Part shown: piece after piece, positions 35,425 through 44,408 of the stretch | Position numbering within the stretch: position 1 is the stretch's first letter | Layout: every line of letters starts with the position of its first letter | Assembly: GCA_016869375.1 (NCBI GenBank) | Contig: VGEH01000011.1 | Span: forward strand, 1 to 54,337 | DNA length: 54,337 nt | Reading direction: 5' to 3' | Source of the DNA: Alphaproteobacteria bacterium | GTDB taxonomy: Bacteria > Pseudomonadota > Alphaproteobacteria > SHVZ01 | Position numbers and translations under genes: made by a program | Notes under the pieces: model-generated | Told to the model about the DNA's origin: nothing | Seen by the model: only the letters and a program-made list of their open reading frames with translations | Database searches by the model: none

Positions 35425-36974
35425 TTCGGCCTCGCGGACATGGCAAGCGTGAATTCGTCGGTGCGCGGCGTCCACACGATGGGGCCGCGCGTCGCCCAGG
35501 TGTTGACCTGGAAGTAGAGCGGGATGATCGCGGCATCCTCCATCGCCATGCGGGTGGCCTGCTGCAGCAGCGCCTCGCGCTTCTTGTCGTCGATGGTGCG
35601 CAGCGCCTCGACGATCACCGCGTCGATCTTCGGGTTGGAGTAGCGGCCGCGGTTGGACGCTCCGGCTCCACCCGGGCCTTTGGTGTGGATCAGCGACTTG
35701 AGCGGCGAAGCCGCCTCGCCGGTGTCGGTGCCCCAGCCGAACAGCCCGACCGAGAAGCCGAACTCGTTGCCGCGCGTGCCGAACACGGCGCGCGGCAGCG
35801 TCTCGACCGTGGTCGCGATGCCGGCACGCACGAACATCTGGCCGATCGCCTGGGTGATCTTGGCGTCGTTGAGATAGCGGCCGTTCGAGCCGTGCAAGGT
35901 GAGCTGGAAGCCTTTCGGATAGCCCGCATCTGCCAGCAGCTTCTTCGCCGCATCGATGTTCTGCGCCGGCGTCTTCAGACTCGGGTCATGGCCGAAAAGG
36001 CCGGGCGGCACCAGCTGGCCGCTCGGAACGCCCTCGCCCTCCATGATGCGGTCGACCAGCGCGTCGCGCGCGATCGAGAGCGAGAGCGCTTGGCGTACGC
36101 GCGGATCCTTCAGCGGGTTGACCGTCATCGGCTTGCCGTCGACGTCGCGAACATGTTCGGCGACGTCTCGATGGCTGTCCTGGATCAGATAGATGATGCG
36201 GTTCGACAACGATGGCCAGGTGACAAGACCCGCGGTCGACTTGATTCGCGCGATGTCCTGGGTCGCGACCGTGTCGATCGCGTCGACGTCGCCTGCGAGC
36301 AGCGCCGCGGTGCGCGACGCCTGATTGGCGATCAGCGTGAAGGTGACCTTGGTCCAGGGTTCCTTCTTGCCCCAGTAGGCGCCGTTGCGCTGCAAGACGA
36401 TGCGCTCGTTCGGCGAGAAGGAAACGAGCTTGTAGGGGCCGGTGCCGATCGTCGCCTTGCCGGAATTGTAGTCTTCGGTAGCGCCTGTCTCTCCGTGCTT
36501 CTTCGAGATGATGCCGAAGGTCGAGATATCCCAGGGGAGCAGCGGGGCCGGCGCGGCTGTCTTCAGATGGACGAGGTGAGGGCCCTTGATCTCGACAGCC
36601 TTGATCGTGCTGACGTAGAGCGCGAAGGGCGAGCCTGACTTCGGCACGTCGACCGCGCGCTTCACCGTGAAGGCGACGTCCTCGGCGGTGAAGGGTGAGC
36701 CGTCATGCCAGGTGACGCCTTCGCGCAGCTTCACCTCCCAGGTGGTGTCGTCGATTGCCTTCCAGGACGTGGCCAGTCCAGGAATGAGGCCCTGCTTCTC
36801 ATCCTGCAGCACTAGCTTGTCGAAGACGTGGAGCATATTCGCCACGTCCGGGCCGGAATTATAGAAGTGCGGGTCGATCGACCGCGCCATGGCGCCAAGC
36901 CCGATCCTGAGCTCCTGGGCCGAAACGGGCGCGGCGACAAGAACGGCGGCAATGGCCAGCCAGCGTGCGAACAT
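35421..36974 (-). CDS. ABC transporter substrate-binding protein, dipeptide type (first copy)
   Basis: A 517-residue SBP family 5 protein: signal peptide MFARWLAIAAVLVAAPVSAQ, then IDDTTWEVKLREGVTWHDGS and GTGPYKLVSFSPNERIVLQR. AGGAGAG before the ATG decides the start; the longer frame overlaps the iminopeptidase gene. It is adjacent to pip (14 bases apart) and overlaps the aminotransferase, which suggests capture of peptides or amino-acid derivatives. As with the other copy, permeases are missing nearby. Confidence 0.88.
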   Translation of the reverse strand: MFARWLAIAAVLVAAPVSAQELRIGLGAMARSIDPHFYNSGPDVANMLHVFDKLVLQDEKQGLIPGLATSWKAIDDTTWEVKLREGVTWHDGSPFTAEDVAFTVKRAVDVPKSGSPFALYVSTIKAVEIKGPHLVHLKTAAPAPLLPWDISTFGIISKKHGETGATEDYNSGKATIGTGPYKLVSFSPNERIVLQRNGAYWGKKEPWTKVTFTLIANQASRTAALLAGDVDAIDTVATQDIARIKSTAGLVTWPSLSNRIIYLIQDSHRDVAEHVRDVDGKPMTVNPLKDPRVRQALSLSIARDALVDRIMEGEGVPSGQLVPPGLFGHDPSLKTPAQNIDAAKKLLADAGYPKGFQLTLHGSNGRYLNDAKITQAIGQMFVRAGIATTVETLPRAVFGTRGNEFGFSVGLFGWGTDTGEAASPLKSLIHTKGPGGAGASNRGRYSNPKIDAVIVEALRTIDDKKREALLQQATRMAMEDAAIIPLYFQVNTWATRGPIVWTPRTDEFTLAMSARPK

Positions 36975-36987
36975 GGCGGTCTCTCCT

Positions 36988-37944
36988 CTAGTCGAGTTCG
37001 GCGAAACGGTCGCTAGCGGCGACGAGCGCGGAGCGGATGCCGGGCTCCATCGCCGAGTGGCCGGCATCGGGCACCATGGTGAGCTGGGCCTCGGGCCAGG
37101 CGCGCGAGAGCGCGATGGCGTTCTCGGCGGGACAGATCACGTCGTAGCGGCCATGGACGATGACACCCGGCACGTGGCGGAAGCGCGGCACCGCCTCGAT
37201 CAGGGCGTTCTCGGGCAGGAAGACGGCGTTGCGCATGTAATGCGCCTCGATCCGCGACATCGCCAGCGTGCGCGGGCTCTGCGATTTCTCGGCGCCGGCT
37301 TTCGGGATCAGGCTGGCGATCCGCGACTCGTAGGTCTTCCAATTGGCGGCCGCCGGCATGTGCACGGCCGGATCGGGATGGACTAGGAGCTTGAAGTAGT
37401 TTTCCAGGATGTCGCCGCGCTGGTCCGGCGGCAGGTAGTTGGCGAAATCGTCCCAATACTCGGTGAAGATCGAGCGCACGCTGTAGAGCCACCACTGTAG
37501 ATCGGCTTTCCGGCATAGCCAGATACCGCGCAGCACCAGCGCCGTGCACGCCTCCGGATGCGCCATGGCGTAGGCGAGGCCGAGCGTGGAGCCCCAGGAG
37601 CCGCCGAAGACGACCCAGCGCTTGACGCCGAGCTTCTCGCGCAGTGCCTCAATGTCCCGGATCAGGTGCTGGGTGGTGTTGTTCTCGATCGACGCGATCG
37701 GCTTGGAACGGCCGCAGCCGCGCTGGTCGAAGACCAGGATGCGGTAGCGCTTCGGGTCGAAGAAGCGGCGGTGCTCGGGCTGGGAGCCGCTGCCGGGGCC
37801 GCCATGAAGGAAGACGACCGGCTTTCCCTTCGGGTTGCCGCAGAGCTCGTAATAGAGCTCGTGCCCGTCACCGACCGGGAACATCCCGCTCTCATAGGGC
37901 TCGATCGCGGGATAGAGGTCGGCCGGAAGGGTCTGGTCGGGCAC
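36988..37944 (-). CDS. pip: Proline iminopeptidase (paralogue 1)
   Basis: A 318-residue alpha/beta hydrolase of peptidase family S33 that removes N-terminal proline from peptides. The oxyanion loop HGGPGSG (47-53), nucleophile motif GGSWGS (S116) and late DAGHSAMEP with the catalytic His are all present; DQRGCGRSKP is the family's other mark. It lies 76 bases after a close paralogue of the same length and 13 bases before a peptide-type binding protein. Confidence 0.92.
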   Translation of the reverse strand: MPDQTLPADLYPAIEPYESGMFPVGDGHELYYELCGNPKGKPVVFLHGGPGSGSQPEHRRFFDPKRYRILVFDQRGCGRSKPIASIENNTTQHLIRDIEALREKLGVKRWVVFGGSWGSTLGLAYAMAHPEACTALVLRGIWLCRKADLQWWLYSVRSIFTEYWDDFANYLPPDQRGDILENYFKLLVHPDPAVHMPAAANWKTYESRIASLIPKAGAEKSQSPRTLAMSRIEAHYMRNAVFLPENALIEAVPRFRHVPGVIVHGRYDVICPAENAIALSRAWPEAQLTMVPDAGHSAMEPGIRSALVAASDRFAELD

Positions 37945-38020
37945 GCGCGCCTGCTTTTAAGCGATGATTTCGCTTGTGAAAGTGTCCGCCCGGGGCGCCT
38001 GGGGTGTCAAGAAAAGGCGT

Positions 38021-38977
38021 TCAGGCGAGGTCCGCGAAGCGGTCCGCCGCCTCCAGCATGGCTTGGCGGATGCCGGGGTCCGAGGTCGAGTGGCTCTCGC
38101 CCTCGACCAGGACGAGCTCGGCCTCCGGCCAAGCGCGGGCCAGCGCGAAGGCGCCGTCGATGGGGGCGATCATGTCGTAGCGGCCATGGATGATCACGCC
38201 CGGCACCTGGCGGAAGCGGCCGACGCCGCGCAGCAGCTCGCCCTCGCCGAGGAAGGCGAGGTTGCGGACATAGTGGTTCTCGATCCGCGAGACCGCGAGC
38301 GTACGTGGTCCCGGCGGCGCCGGATCGCTCGGCTGCGGCAGCAGCGTCGAGACGCGCTGATCGAAGGCGCGCCAGGCGATAGCAGCCGGCATGTGCACCT
38401 TGGGATCGGGATCGAGCAGCCGGCGGGCATAGCCCTCGACGATGTCGTCGCGTTCCCAGGGGTGGAGGTGGCCGGCGAACTCCTCCCAATAATCCGGATA
38501 GATCCGGTTGAGCCCATAGATCCACCAGTCGATGTCGCGCTTGCGCCCGAGCCAGATGCCGCGCACGACCAGCGCCGTGCAGGCCTCCGGATGCGCGCCG
38601 GCATAGGCGAGCGCCAGGGTCGAGCCCCAGGAGCCGCCGAGCACGACCCAGCGAGCGATGCCGAGGTGGCGGCGGAGCGCCTCGATGTCGGCGACCAGGT
38701 GCTGCGTCGTGTTCGCTTCGAGCGACCCCGGCGGCGTCGATTGCCCGGCGCCGCGCTGATCGAACAGCACGATGCGATAGCGCTTCGGATCGAAGAAGCG
38801 GCGCTGCAGCGGCTGGGTCCCGCTGCCGGGCCCGCCATGCAGGAAGAGCGCCGGCTTGCCTTTCGGGTTGCCCGAAACCTCGTAGTAGAGCGTGTGGCCG
38901 TCGCCGACCGGCAGTGTGCCGGTCTCGTGGGGCTCGATCGCAGGATAGAGGTCGCGGGAAGGGCTCGTGTCTGGCAT
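38021..38977 (-). CDS. pip: Proline iminopeptidase (paralogue 2)
   Basis: Also 318 residues and S33 family: LHGGPGSGTQP, DQRGAGQSTPPGS, GGSWGSTLALAY and GESHSTSDPG supply oxyanion loop, nucleophile and His. It is similar to paralogue 1 along the whole length, with near-identical stretches even at DNA level around the nucleophile elbow, so the two arose by tandem duplication. ATG 38977 yields MPDTSPSRDLYPAIEPHE, in register with paralogue 1; an earlier frame start adds 12 residues. Confidence 0.9.
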   Translation of the reverse strand: MPDTSPSRDLYPAIEPHETGTLPVGDGHTLYYEVSGNPKGKPALFLHGGPGSGTQPLQRRFFDPKRYRIVLFDQRGAGQSTPPGSLEANTTQHLVADIEALRRHLGIARWVVLGGSWGSTLALAYAGAHPEACTALVVRGIWLGRKRDIDWWIYGLNRIYPDYWEEFAGHLHPWERDDIVEGYARRLLDPDPKVHMPAAIAWRAFDQRVSTLLPQPSDPAPPGPRTLAVSRIENHYVRNLAFLGEGELLRGVGRFRQVPGVIIHGRYDMIAPIDGAFALARAWPEAELVLVEGESHSTSDPGIRQAMLEAADRFADLA

Positions 38978-39056
38978 GACTTCAGGGGAGCGCGCTCGTT
39001 TCGGACGTGTCAAGGCGAGGCTTCCGGTGTCACACCAATCGGGCTATGCGAGACAG

Positions 39057-39518
39057 ATGACGCTGGTTCTGGATGATGCGCTTCGCGCCGAGTTCAAGGT
39101 CGAAGGCGACTGGCCGATCCTTGTGCGCCATCAGGTGCGCTGGAGCGAGGTCGATGCCTACGCGCATGTGAACCACACGAGCTATCTCGAATGGTACGAG
39201 GACTGCCGCATCCGGGCGATGGCCGAGATCGGGCATGAGCTCAAGGTGGACGAGCCTGGGCCGGTCCTGGCCAAGATCGAGGCGGAGTACCACAAGCCGC
39301 TGCACTATCGTGACGAGGTCCTGTACGGCGCGCGTGTCGTTAGCTTCCGCAGCTCGAGCCTGGTCATGACCTACGGCACCTGGAAGCGGGGCGAGGGGCA
39401 GGTCAACCGCGCGACGACGCTGCTCGTCATGTTCGTCAATTCGACCGGCGAGAAGGCCGCGGTGCCGGAAAGCGCCAAGCGCCTCTGGCGCGAACGCCAC
39501 GGCGCAAAGGGGGGATGA
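39057..39518 (+). CDS. Hotdog-fold acyl-CoA thioesterase
   Basis: The 153-residue 4-hydroxybenzoyl-CoA thioesterase-type protein shows RWSEVDAYAHVNHTSYLEWY, with the catalytic Asp and the long hotdog helix. I start at ATG 39057, since the longer frame overlaps the divergent iminopeptidase start. It precedes the aspartate dehydrogenase-like gene by one base. The substrate is unknown. Confidence 0.85.
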   Translation: MTLVLDDALRAEFKVEGDWPILVRHQVRWSEVDAYAHVNHTSYLEWYEDCRIRAMAEIGHELKVDEPGPVLAKIEAEYHKPLHYRDEVLYGARVVSFRSSSLVMTYGTWKRGEGQVNRATTLLVMFVNSTGEKAAVPESAKRLWRERHGAKGG

Positions 39519-39519
39519 G

Positions 39520-40311
39520 ATGTTCCGGATCGGCTTGATGGGGCTGGGGGCTATCGGCGAGCAGGTGGCGGCCGCCATCGCCTCCGGCGTGCTGCCCGAT
39601 GTCGAGATCGCCTCGGCGCTGGTGCGGAAGCCGCGCGAGGGCAAGTCCCGCTTCCTGGTCACGAACGAGCCGGATGCCTTCTTCAAGGTCAAAGTCGACG
39701 CCTTCGTCGAGGGCGCGGGACACCAATGCGTCCGCGATCATGCCGAGCGTGCCCTGCGGCGGGCGGACCTGCTCGTGACCTCGGTCGGGGCGCTGACCGA
39801 CGACGCCCTAAGGACGCAGCTGATCTCGACGGCCAAGGCCAATGGCCATCGTCTCGTCCTGCCGTCGGCCGGCATCGGCGCGCTGGATACGCTCTCTGGC
39901 GCTGCCATCGGCGGGCTCGACGAGGTGGTGATGACGGTGCGGAAGCAGCCCTCGGCCTGGCTAGGCACCGAAGCCGAGGGCATGGTCGACCTGAAGACGC
40001 TGAAGGAACCTTTCACGGTCTATGAAGGGCCGGTGCGCGACGGCGCCCGGCGCTATCCGCAGAACGTCAACATCTCCGCCGCCGTAGCGCTTGCCGGCGC
40101 CGGGCTCGACAAGACGCATCTCAAGATCGTCGCCGATCCGACGATTACGACCCACGTCATCGAGGTTCGCGCTCGCGGCGCTTTCGGCAGCTTCACCTTC
40201 GTCGAGGACATCCTGCCGACCGAGAGCAACCCCAAGACCGGCAAGATTGTCGGCATGGCGGTGGTCAAGGCCGTCCGGCAACTCTCCTCCCCGCTGGTGA
40301 TCGGCCTATAA
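39520..40311 (+). CDS. Aspartate dehydrogenase-like (NadX-type) protein
   Basis: A 263-residue NAD(P)-dependent enzyme: Rossmann motif IGLMGLGAIGEQVAAAIASG, then GALTDDALRTQLISTAKANG and LVLPSAGIGALDTLSGA, as in L-aspartate dehydrogenases, with the C-terminal domain PQNVNISAAVALAGAGLDKT. The enzyme converts aspartate to oxaloacetate or iminoaspartate, the latter for NAD synthesis. No nadA or nadC is near, so a catabolic role is likelier here. Confidence 0.85.
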   Translation: MFRIGLMGLGAIGEQVAAAIASGVLPDVEIASALVRKPREGKSRFLVTNEPDAFFKVKVDAFVEGAGHQCVRDHAERALRRADLLVTSVGALTDDALRTQLISTAKANGHRLVLPSAGIGALDTLSGAAIGGLDEVVMTVRKQPSAWLGTEAEGMVDLKTLKEPFTVYEGPVRDGARRYPQNVNISAAVALAGAGLDKTHLKIVADPTITTHVIEVRARGAFGSFTFVEDILPTESNPKTGKIVGMAVVKAVRQLSSPLVIGL

Positions 40312-40358
40312 GTCGCTGAAGGAGGGAGCAGTGCTTAGGCTTGCCTTTGGAGGGGCGA

Positions 40359-41027
40359 ATGGCACGTGCCGAGGGGGTTTCTGACCTGGGTTCGCCATCC
40401 TTCCAGTCGCTGCTGGAGGCAATGGACGGCGTCGCGCATGTCGTCAACCGGGACCAGGTGATCATCGCCTGCGGCGAGCGAAACTGGCGGCACTTCGCCC
40501 GGGAAAACGGCGGTAAGTCCATCGCGGACCCTGCCCAGATTATCGGCCGGCCGATCATGACCTTCGTCGAGGGGGAGGAAGTCGCCGGCGCCTATAGCGG
40601 TTATCTCGGCCGGATGTTCTCGGGCGATCTGCCCCGCGTCAGCTTCAGGTTCCGGTGCGACGCGCCCGATATGAGGCGGGACCTGTGGATGTCCATCAGC
40701 CCGATCGGCCGGGACGGGCATGTGAGCGGCGCTCTTTTCCAGTCGGTGACGCTTAACGAGCAGAGCAGGCCTCCGATCGGCCTCTTCGACTTCGAGTACG
40801 CCCGGGCGAACCTCGCGAAGGCGAGTCTCCTGCCGATCGTCAGCATCTGCTCCTATTGCCAGTCCGTATCCATGAGAGGGAGATCGGACGAGGACAGGGA
40901 ATGGACCACGCCCGAAGCCTACTACCGGGCTGGCGGCCCGTCCCAGGCGAGGCTGAGCCACGGCATCTGCCCGGCCTGCTTCGAGCAGCACGTCAGCCCG
41001 TACCTCGACCGGCCCCCTGCCGGTTGA
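40359..41027 (+). CDS. PAS-like domain protein with C-terminal Cys cluster
   Basis: A 222-residue protein with an N-terminal PAS-like region (about 10-140; GVAHVVNRDQVIIACGERNW, then VSFRFRCDAPDMRRDLWMSI) and a C-terminal module ICSYCQSV plus LSHGICPACFEQHV. The CxxC...SHGICPxC pattern is shared with many PAS-type signalling proteins and is thought to bind a metal. No kinase, GGDEF or output domain is present. GGAGGGG supports ATG 40359. Its 3' end overlaps the convergent glucoamylase gene by 35 bases. Confidence 0.7.
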   Translation: MARAEGVSDLGSPSFQSLLEAMDGVAHVVNRDQVIIACGERNWRHFARENGGKSIADPAQIIGRPIMTFVEGEEVAGAYSGYLGRMFSGDLPRVSFRFRCDAPDMRRDLWMSISPIGRDGHVSGALFQSVTLNEQSRPPIGLFDFEYARANLAKASLLPIVSICSYCQSVSMRGRSDEDREWTTPEAYYRAGGPSQARLSHGICPACFEQHVSPYLDRPPAG

Positions 41028-42894
41028 CCCCAGCGCTACGTGGCGATCGGTTCCAATCGTCGTCGGCGGCTTTCGCCGGTGCCGGTGCCTCGCGCGCGGA
41101 ACGTTGGACGGCGGGGCCGCGCATCTCGGTCAGGTTGAAGGCGGTGTCGATTAGACCGACATGCGAGAAGGCCTGCGGGAAGTTGCCAACCTGACGCCTG
41201 AGGATCGGATCGTATTCTTCGGCCAGCAGCCCGAGATCGTTGCGGATGGATAGGAGCCGTTCGAACAGCGCCGTTGCCGCGTCGGTCCGGCCGAGCATGA
41301 CCTGGGCATCGGCAAGCCAGAAGGAACAGGCGAGAAAGGCGCCCTCATGCCCGCCGACGCCGTCGTCGACGTCCTCGGTCGCGTAGCGGCGAATGAATCC
41401 GTCTCGCAGCAGCTCGCGCTCCACGGCATCGACGGTTCCGGCGATCCTCGGGTCCTCGGGTGCGAGGAAACCCAGTTGCGGCATCAGGAGCAGCGCGGCA
41501 TCGAGCGGCGCCTCGCCGAAAGCGCGTACGAAGGTGTTGCGCTTGCGGTCGTAGCCTCGGGCGCAGATGTCGGCGTGGATCACGTCGCGTATCCCGCGCC
41601 AGGCGTCGACCGGTCCTTCCAGGCCGAATTGCTCGGCGGTCTTGATAGCCCGGTCGAAGGCGACCCAGCACATCAGGCGGGAATGAGTGAAGTGCTTGGG
41701 CGGTCCACGGACCTCCCAGATGCCCTGATCGGGCCGGTTCCAGATCTTCTCGAGATGCGAAAGCAGCACTTTCTGCAGGCGCCAAGCCTCGTCGAGCGGG
41801 CTCAGATCCGCATCGCGCGCAACGTGCAGCGTGTCCATGACCTGCCCGTAGACGTCGAGCTGGACCTGATCCATAGCGGCATTGCCGGCTCGGACAGGCT
41901 TGCTGCCTTCGTAGCCGGCGAGCCAGGGAATTTCGTTCTCGGGAAGCCAGCGCTCGCCGGTCAGCCCGTACATGATCTGTAGCTGCTGCGGATGGCCGGC
42001 GACGGCTCGTAGCAGCCATTGCCGCCAAGCCTCGGCTTCTTCGCGGTAGCCGGCATTCAGAAGCGCATAGAGCGTCAGCGCGGAATCCCGAAGCCAGCAA
42101 TAGCGATAGTCCCAATTCCGGGCGCCGCCGATCGCCTCCGGCAGCGAGGTCGTGGGCGCGGCGACGATGCCGCCGCTCGGCCCGAAGGTGAGGAGCTTCA
42201 AGGTGATCAGCGAGCGGATCACGGCATCGCGCCAGACTTTGTTGTCCGAATGGAATCGGCATCTCTTGGTCCATTGCCGCCACCAAGCGGCCGTGCGGTC
42301 GAGACTTTCCATCCGATCCGGAACGAAGTGCGGCGGTGCGATCGACCGGTGATAGGAAAGCGTGAACGGCACGCTTTCGCCGGCGCGAACGGTGAAGGCC
42401 GACAGGGTTCGCATATCCCGGCCCGCCAGTGGGGCGGGCGTATGGAGTTCGACCGCATCGGGGCCGGCGACCGCACTCAAGCCATAGTCGCGGCGGCGCA
42501 CCCAGGGTGCTGTCTGGCCATAGTTGAAGCGAAGGGTCAGCTCCATCGCCATGTCGACCTGACCGCGCTCGCCGCGGACGATGCGGACGACATCGGCCTT
42601 CTTCTCATCTTCGCTGAACGGCATGAAGTCGGTCAGCGTGATCGCGCCCTCGGGCGTTTCGAAGCGGGTCTCGAGAATGGCGGTGTCGGGGATATAACGT
42701 CGGGACCGTTTGCAGTTCCGCTCGCGTGGCGCGATCAGCCAGCGACCGTTCTCGGGCCCGCCCAGGAGCGAGGCGAAGCATGCCGGAGAGTCGAAGCGGG
42801 GAAGGCACAACCAGTCGATGGACCCGTCGCGGCCGACGAGCGCGGCGGACATCATGTTGCCGATAAGGCCGTAATCCTCGATGAACGGGGGCAT
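40993..42894 (-). CDS. GH15 glucoamylase-like glycoside hydrolase
   Basis: The 633-residue protein opens MPPFIEDYGLIGNMMSAALV, with a beta-sandwich N-terminal domain and an (alpha/alpha)6 barrel. GGARNWDYRYCWLRDSALTL is the GH15 signature around the substrate-binding Asp; the catalytic glutamates should lie in the segments near WEVRGPPKHF and EEYDPIL. Relatives include glucoamylases and acid trehalases. No signal peptide is seen, so it acts in the cytoplasm. I start at ATG 42894; an upstream TTG adds 12 residues but falls in a hairpin. Confidence 0.88.
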   Translation of the reverse strand: MPPFIEDYGLIGNMMSAALVGRDGSIDWLCLPRFDSPACFASLLGGPENGRWLIAPRERNCKRSRRYIPDTAILETRFETPEGAITLTDFMPFSEDEKKADVVRIVRGERGQVDMAMELTLRFNYGQTAPWVRRRDYGLSAVAGPDAVELHTPAPLAGRDMRTLSAFTVRAGESVPFTLSYHRSIAPPHFVPDRMESLDRTAAWWRQWTKRCRFHSDNKVWRDAVIRSLITLKLLTFGPSGGIVAAPTTSLPEAIGGARNWDYRYCWLRDSALTLYALLNAGYREEAEAWRQWLLRAVAGHPQQLQIMYGLTGERWLPENEIPWLAGYEGSKPVRAGNAAMDQVQLDVYGQVMDTLHVARDADLSPLDEAWRLQKVLLSHLEKIWNRPDQGIWEVRGPPKHFTHSRLMCWVAFDRAIKTAEQFGLEGPVDAWRGIRDVIHADICARGYDRKRNTFVRAFGEAPLDAALLLMPQLGFLAPEDPRIAGTVDAVERELLRDGFIRRYATEDVDDGVGGHEGAFLACSFWLADAQVMLGRTDAATALFERLLSIRNDLGLLAEEYDPILRRQVGNFPQAFSHVGLIDTAFNLTEMRGPAVQRSAREAPAPAKAADDDWNRSPRSAGVNRQGAGRGTG

Positions 42895-42913
42895 CGGGAT
42901 CTTAACGGACCGA

Positions 42914-42937
42914 CGGCGGGTTGAGTTCAACCCGCCG
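42914..42937. repeat. Perfect inverted repeat between GST and GH15 genes
   Basis: CGGCGGGTTGA and its exact complement are separated by two bases, giving a 24-base near-perfect palindrome 19 bases before the glucoamylase ATG. It has no T-run on either side, so it is a poor terminator. Position and symmetry suit a repressor operator, or a hairpin that affects read-through from the GST gene. Confidence 0.6.
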
Positions 42938-42968
42938 CCGTTGCTCGCCGTCGGTGCGGCCGTATGTC

Positions 42969-43592
42969 CTATGCCGCTTCACGCAGCGTCCGTGCGCCCA
43001 TCGCACCCGGCCGCGTCAGGCAGCGCTCGAGCCAGTCCTTGACCTTAGGCGTCGCCGAAAAGTCGTGCTTGTTGAACCAGGCACCGTAGAGGACCGAGGC
43101 GACACAGAGGTCGGCGACGGTGAAATTCTGGCCGAGAAGGTATGGTCCCTTGGCGAGCTGGGCATCGACCGACGCGATCAGGCGCTTCACTGCCTCGAGA
43201 TTCTCCTTGGCGACCGCCGCGTTCCGCTTCTCGGCCGGCAGCACATAGGTATTGGCGACGAAGAGGCCCATCGAGCGCTCGAGCGATGTCGCGGCGAAGA
43301 AGGCCCACTGCCAGCACTTGGCCTCGCCTTGGAGATCGGATGGATAGAGACCGCCCTTACCGTACTTCTTGGCGATATAGAGGTTGAGCGCCATCGACTC
43401 CGACAGCGTGAAGCCGTCATCTTCGATCGCCGGCACCTGGCCCATCGGATTGATCTTCAGGAACTCGGGCTGCTTCGAGTCTTCGCCGAAGGTGGTCTGG
43501 ATATGGTCGAACGCGACGCCGGCTTCCTCGGCGACCCAGAGCGTGCGGAAGGCGCGCGACTTGGCGATGCCGTAGATCTTGAGCTTGGCCAT
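42969..43592 (-). CDS. Glutathione S-transferase
   Basis: A 207-residue GST: the thioredoxin-like N-terminal domain KLKIYGIAKSRAFRTLWVAE, PMGQVPAIEDDGFTLSESMA (cis-Pro and the Glu-Ser glutathione contact), then an all-helical C-terminal domain with LLGQNFTVADLCVASVLY. AGAGGAGG sits just before the ATG. It is 18 bases downstream of the AroE-like gene and so probably belongs to the SDR-BKACE-AroE operon. Confidence 0.9.
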   Translation of the reverse strand: MAKLKIYGIAKSRAFRTLWVAEEAGVAFDHIQTTFGEDSKQPEFLKINPMGQVPAIEDDGFTLSESMALNLYIAKKYGKGGLYPSDLQGEAKCWQWAFFAATSLERSMGLFVANTYVLPAEKRNAAVAKENLEAVKRLIASVDAQLAKGPYLLGQNFTVADLCVASVLYGAWFNKHDFSATPKVKDWLERCLTRPGAMGARTLREAA

Positions 43593-43610
43593 GGTTTCCT
43601 CCTCTTGCTT

Positions 43611-44408
43611 TCAGGATATAGGCACGCCCAGATGACGGGCGAGCAGCGGGAACTGGGAATCCAGCATGTGACGGCCGAGATGGATGCGACAGCCCCGCTC
43701 CTTGGCGAGCGTCAGCAGCTTGGTCATCTCGGGGTTCATGATGATGTCGACGACGGTCGTCGTCTGCTTGAGACCTGATGTGTCCAGCGGCAGCGGATCC
43801 TCAGGCTTGAGCCCGGCCGAGGTGGTGTTGATGACCACGTCCTGGCTGCTGGCCGCAGCCTCGCCGACCTCGACCGCAAATCCCGCGAAGAACCTCCGCG
43901 TTGCCGCCGCCAATCTCTCCGCATTCTCGCGCGTGCGGTTGGCGATGGTCAGGCGACGGACGCCGGCCTCGGCCAACGCGAAGGCGATGGCATAGGCGGC
44001 GCCGCCGGCGCCGAGCATCAGGACGTCGAGGCCTTTTGGCTCAATACCGTCATGGCGGAGCCCGTTGACGAAGCCGGCACCGTCGTAGTTGCCGCCGATC
44101 AGCCGCCCGTCGGCCTCGCGGCGAACGACATTCACCGCCTGAAGCCGCGTGCCCGAGGCGTCGACCTGATCGCAGAGATGGAACATCGCGAATTTATGCG
44201 GGTTGGTGACGAGCCAGCCCTTCAGGCTCTCGACCGCCCGGAATCCCGCGACAGCACGCGATAGCGACGCCGCGCCGACATGAAACGGCACCATCGCCGC
44301 ATCCATCCCCAGCTTCTCGAACAGGGGATTGAAGATGGTCGGTCCGCGGACGTGCCCGATCGGATCGGCGATGATGCCGTAGACGGCGGTCTTGCCGCTG
44401 ATAGCCAT
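43611..44408 (-). CDS. Shikimate dehydrogenase-family protein with altered substrate site
   Basis: The 265-residue protein has the AroE two-domain layout: N-terminal substrate domain and C-terminal Rossmann domain (VLMLGAGGAAYAIAFALAEA, then IANRTRENAERLA). The catalytic Lys and Asp remain (WLVTNPHK; GGNYDGAGFV). The usual ISHSxSP loop, whose two serines hold the shikimate carboxylate, reads IGHVRGP instead. A substrate other than shikimate is therefore likely, such as a quinate-like or amino-cyclitol compound. The ATG overlaps the BKACE stop by one base. Confidence 0.82.
   Translation of the reverse strand: MAISGKTAVYGIIADPIGHVRGPTIFNPLFEKLGMDAAMVPFHVGAASLSRAVAGFRAVESLKGWLVTNPHKFAMFHLCDQVDASGTRLQAVNVVRREADGRLIGGNYDGAGFVNGLRHDGIEPKGLDVLMLGAGGAAYAIAFALAEAGVRRLTIANRTRENAERLAAATRRFFAGFAVEVGEAAASSQDVVINTTSAGLKPEDPLPLDTSGLKQTTTVVDIIMNPEMTKLLTLAKERGCRIHLGRHMLDSQFPLLARHLGVPIS

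Noticed and set aside
38967..39056. Longer start for the thioesterase gene
   Set aside because: The added 30 residues overlap the divergent iminopeptidase start and do not belong to the hotdog domain.
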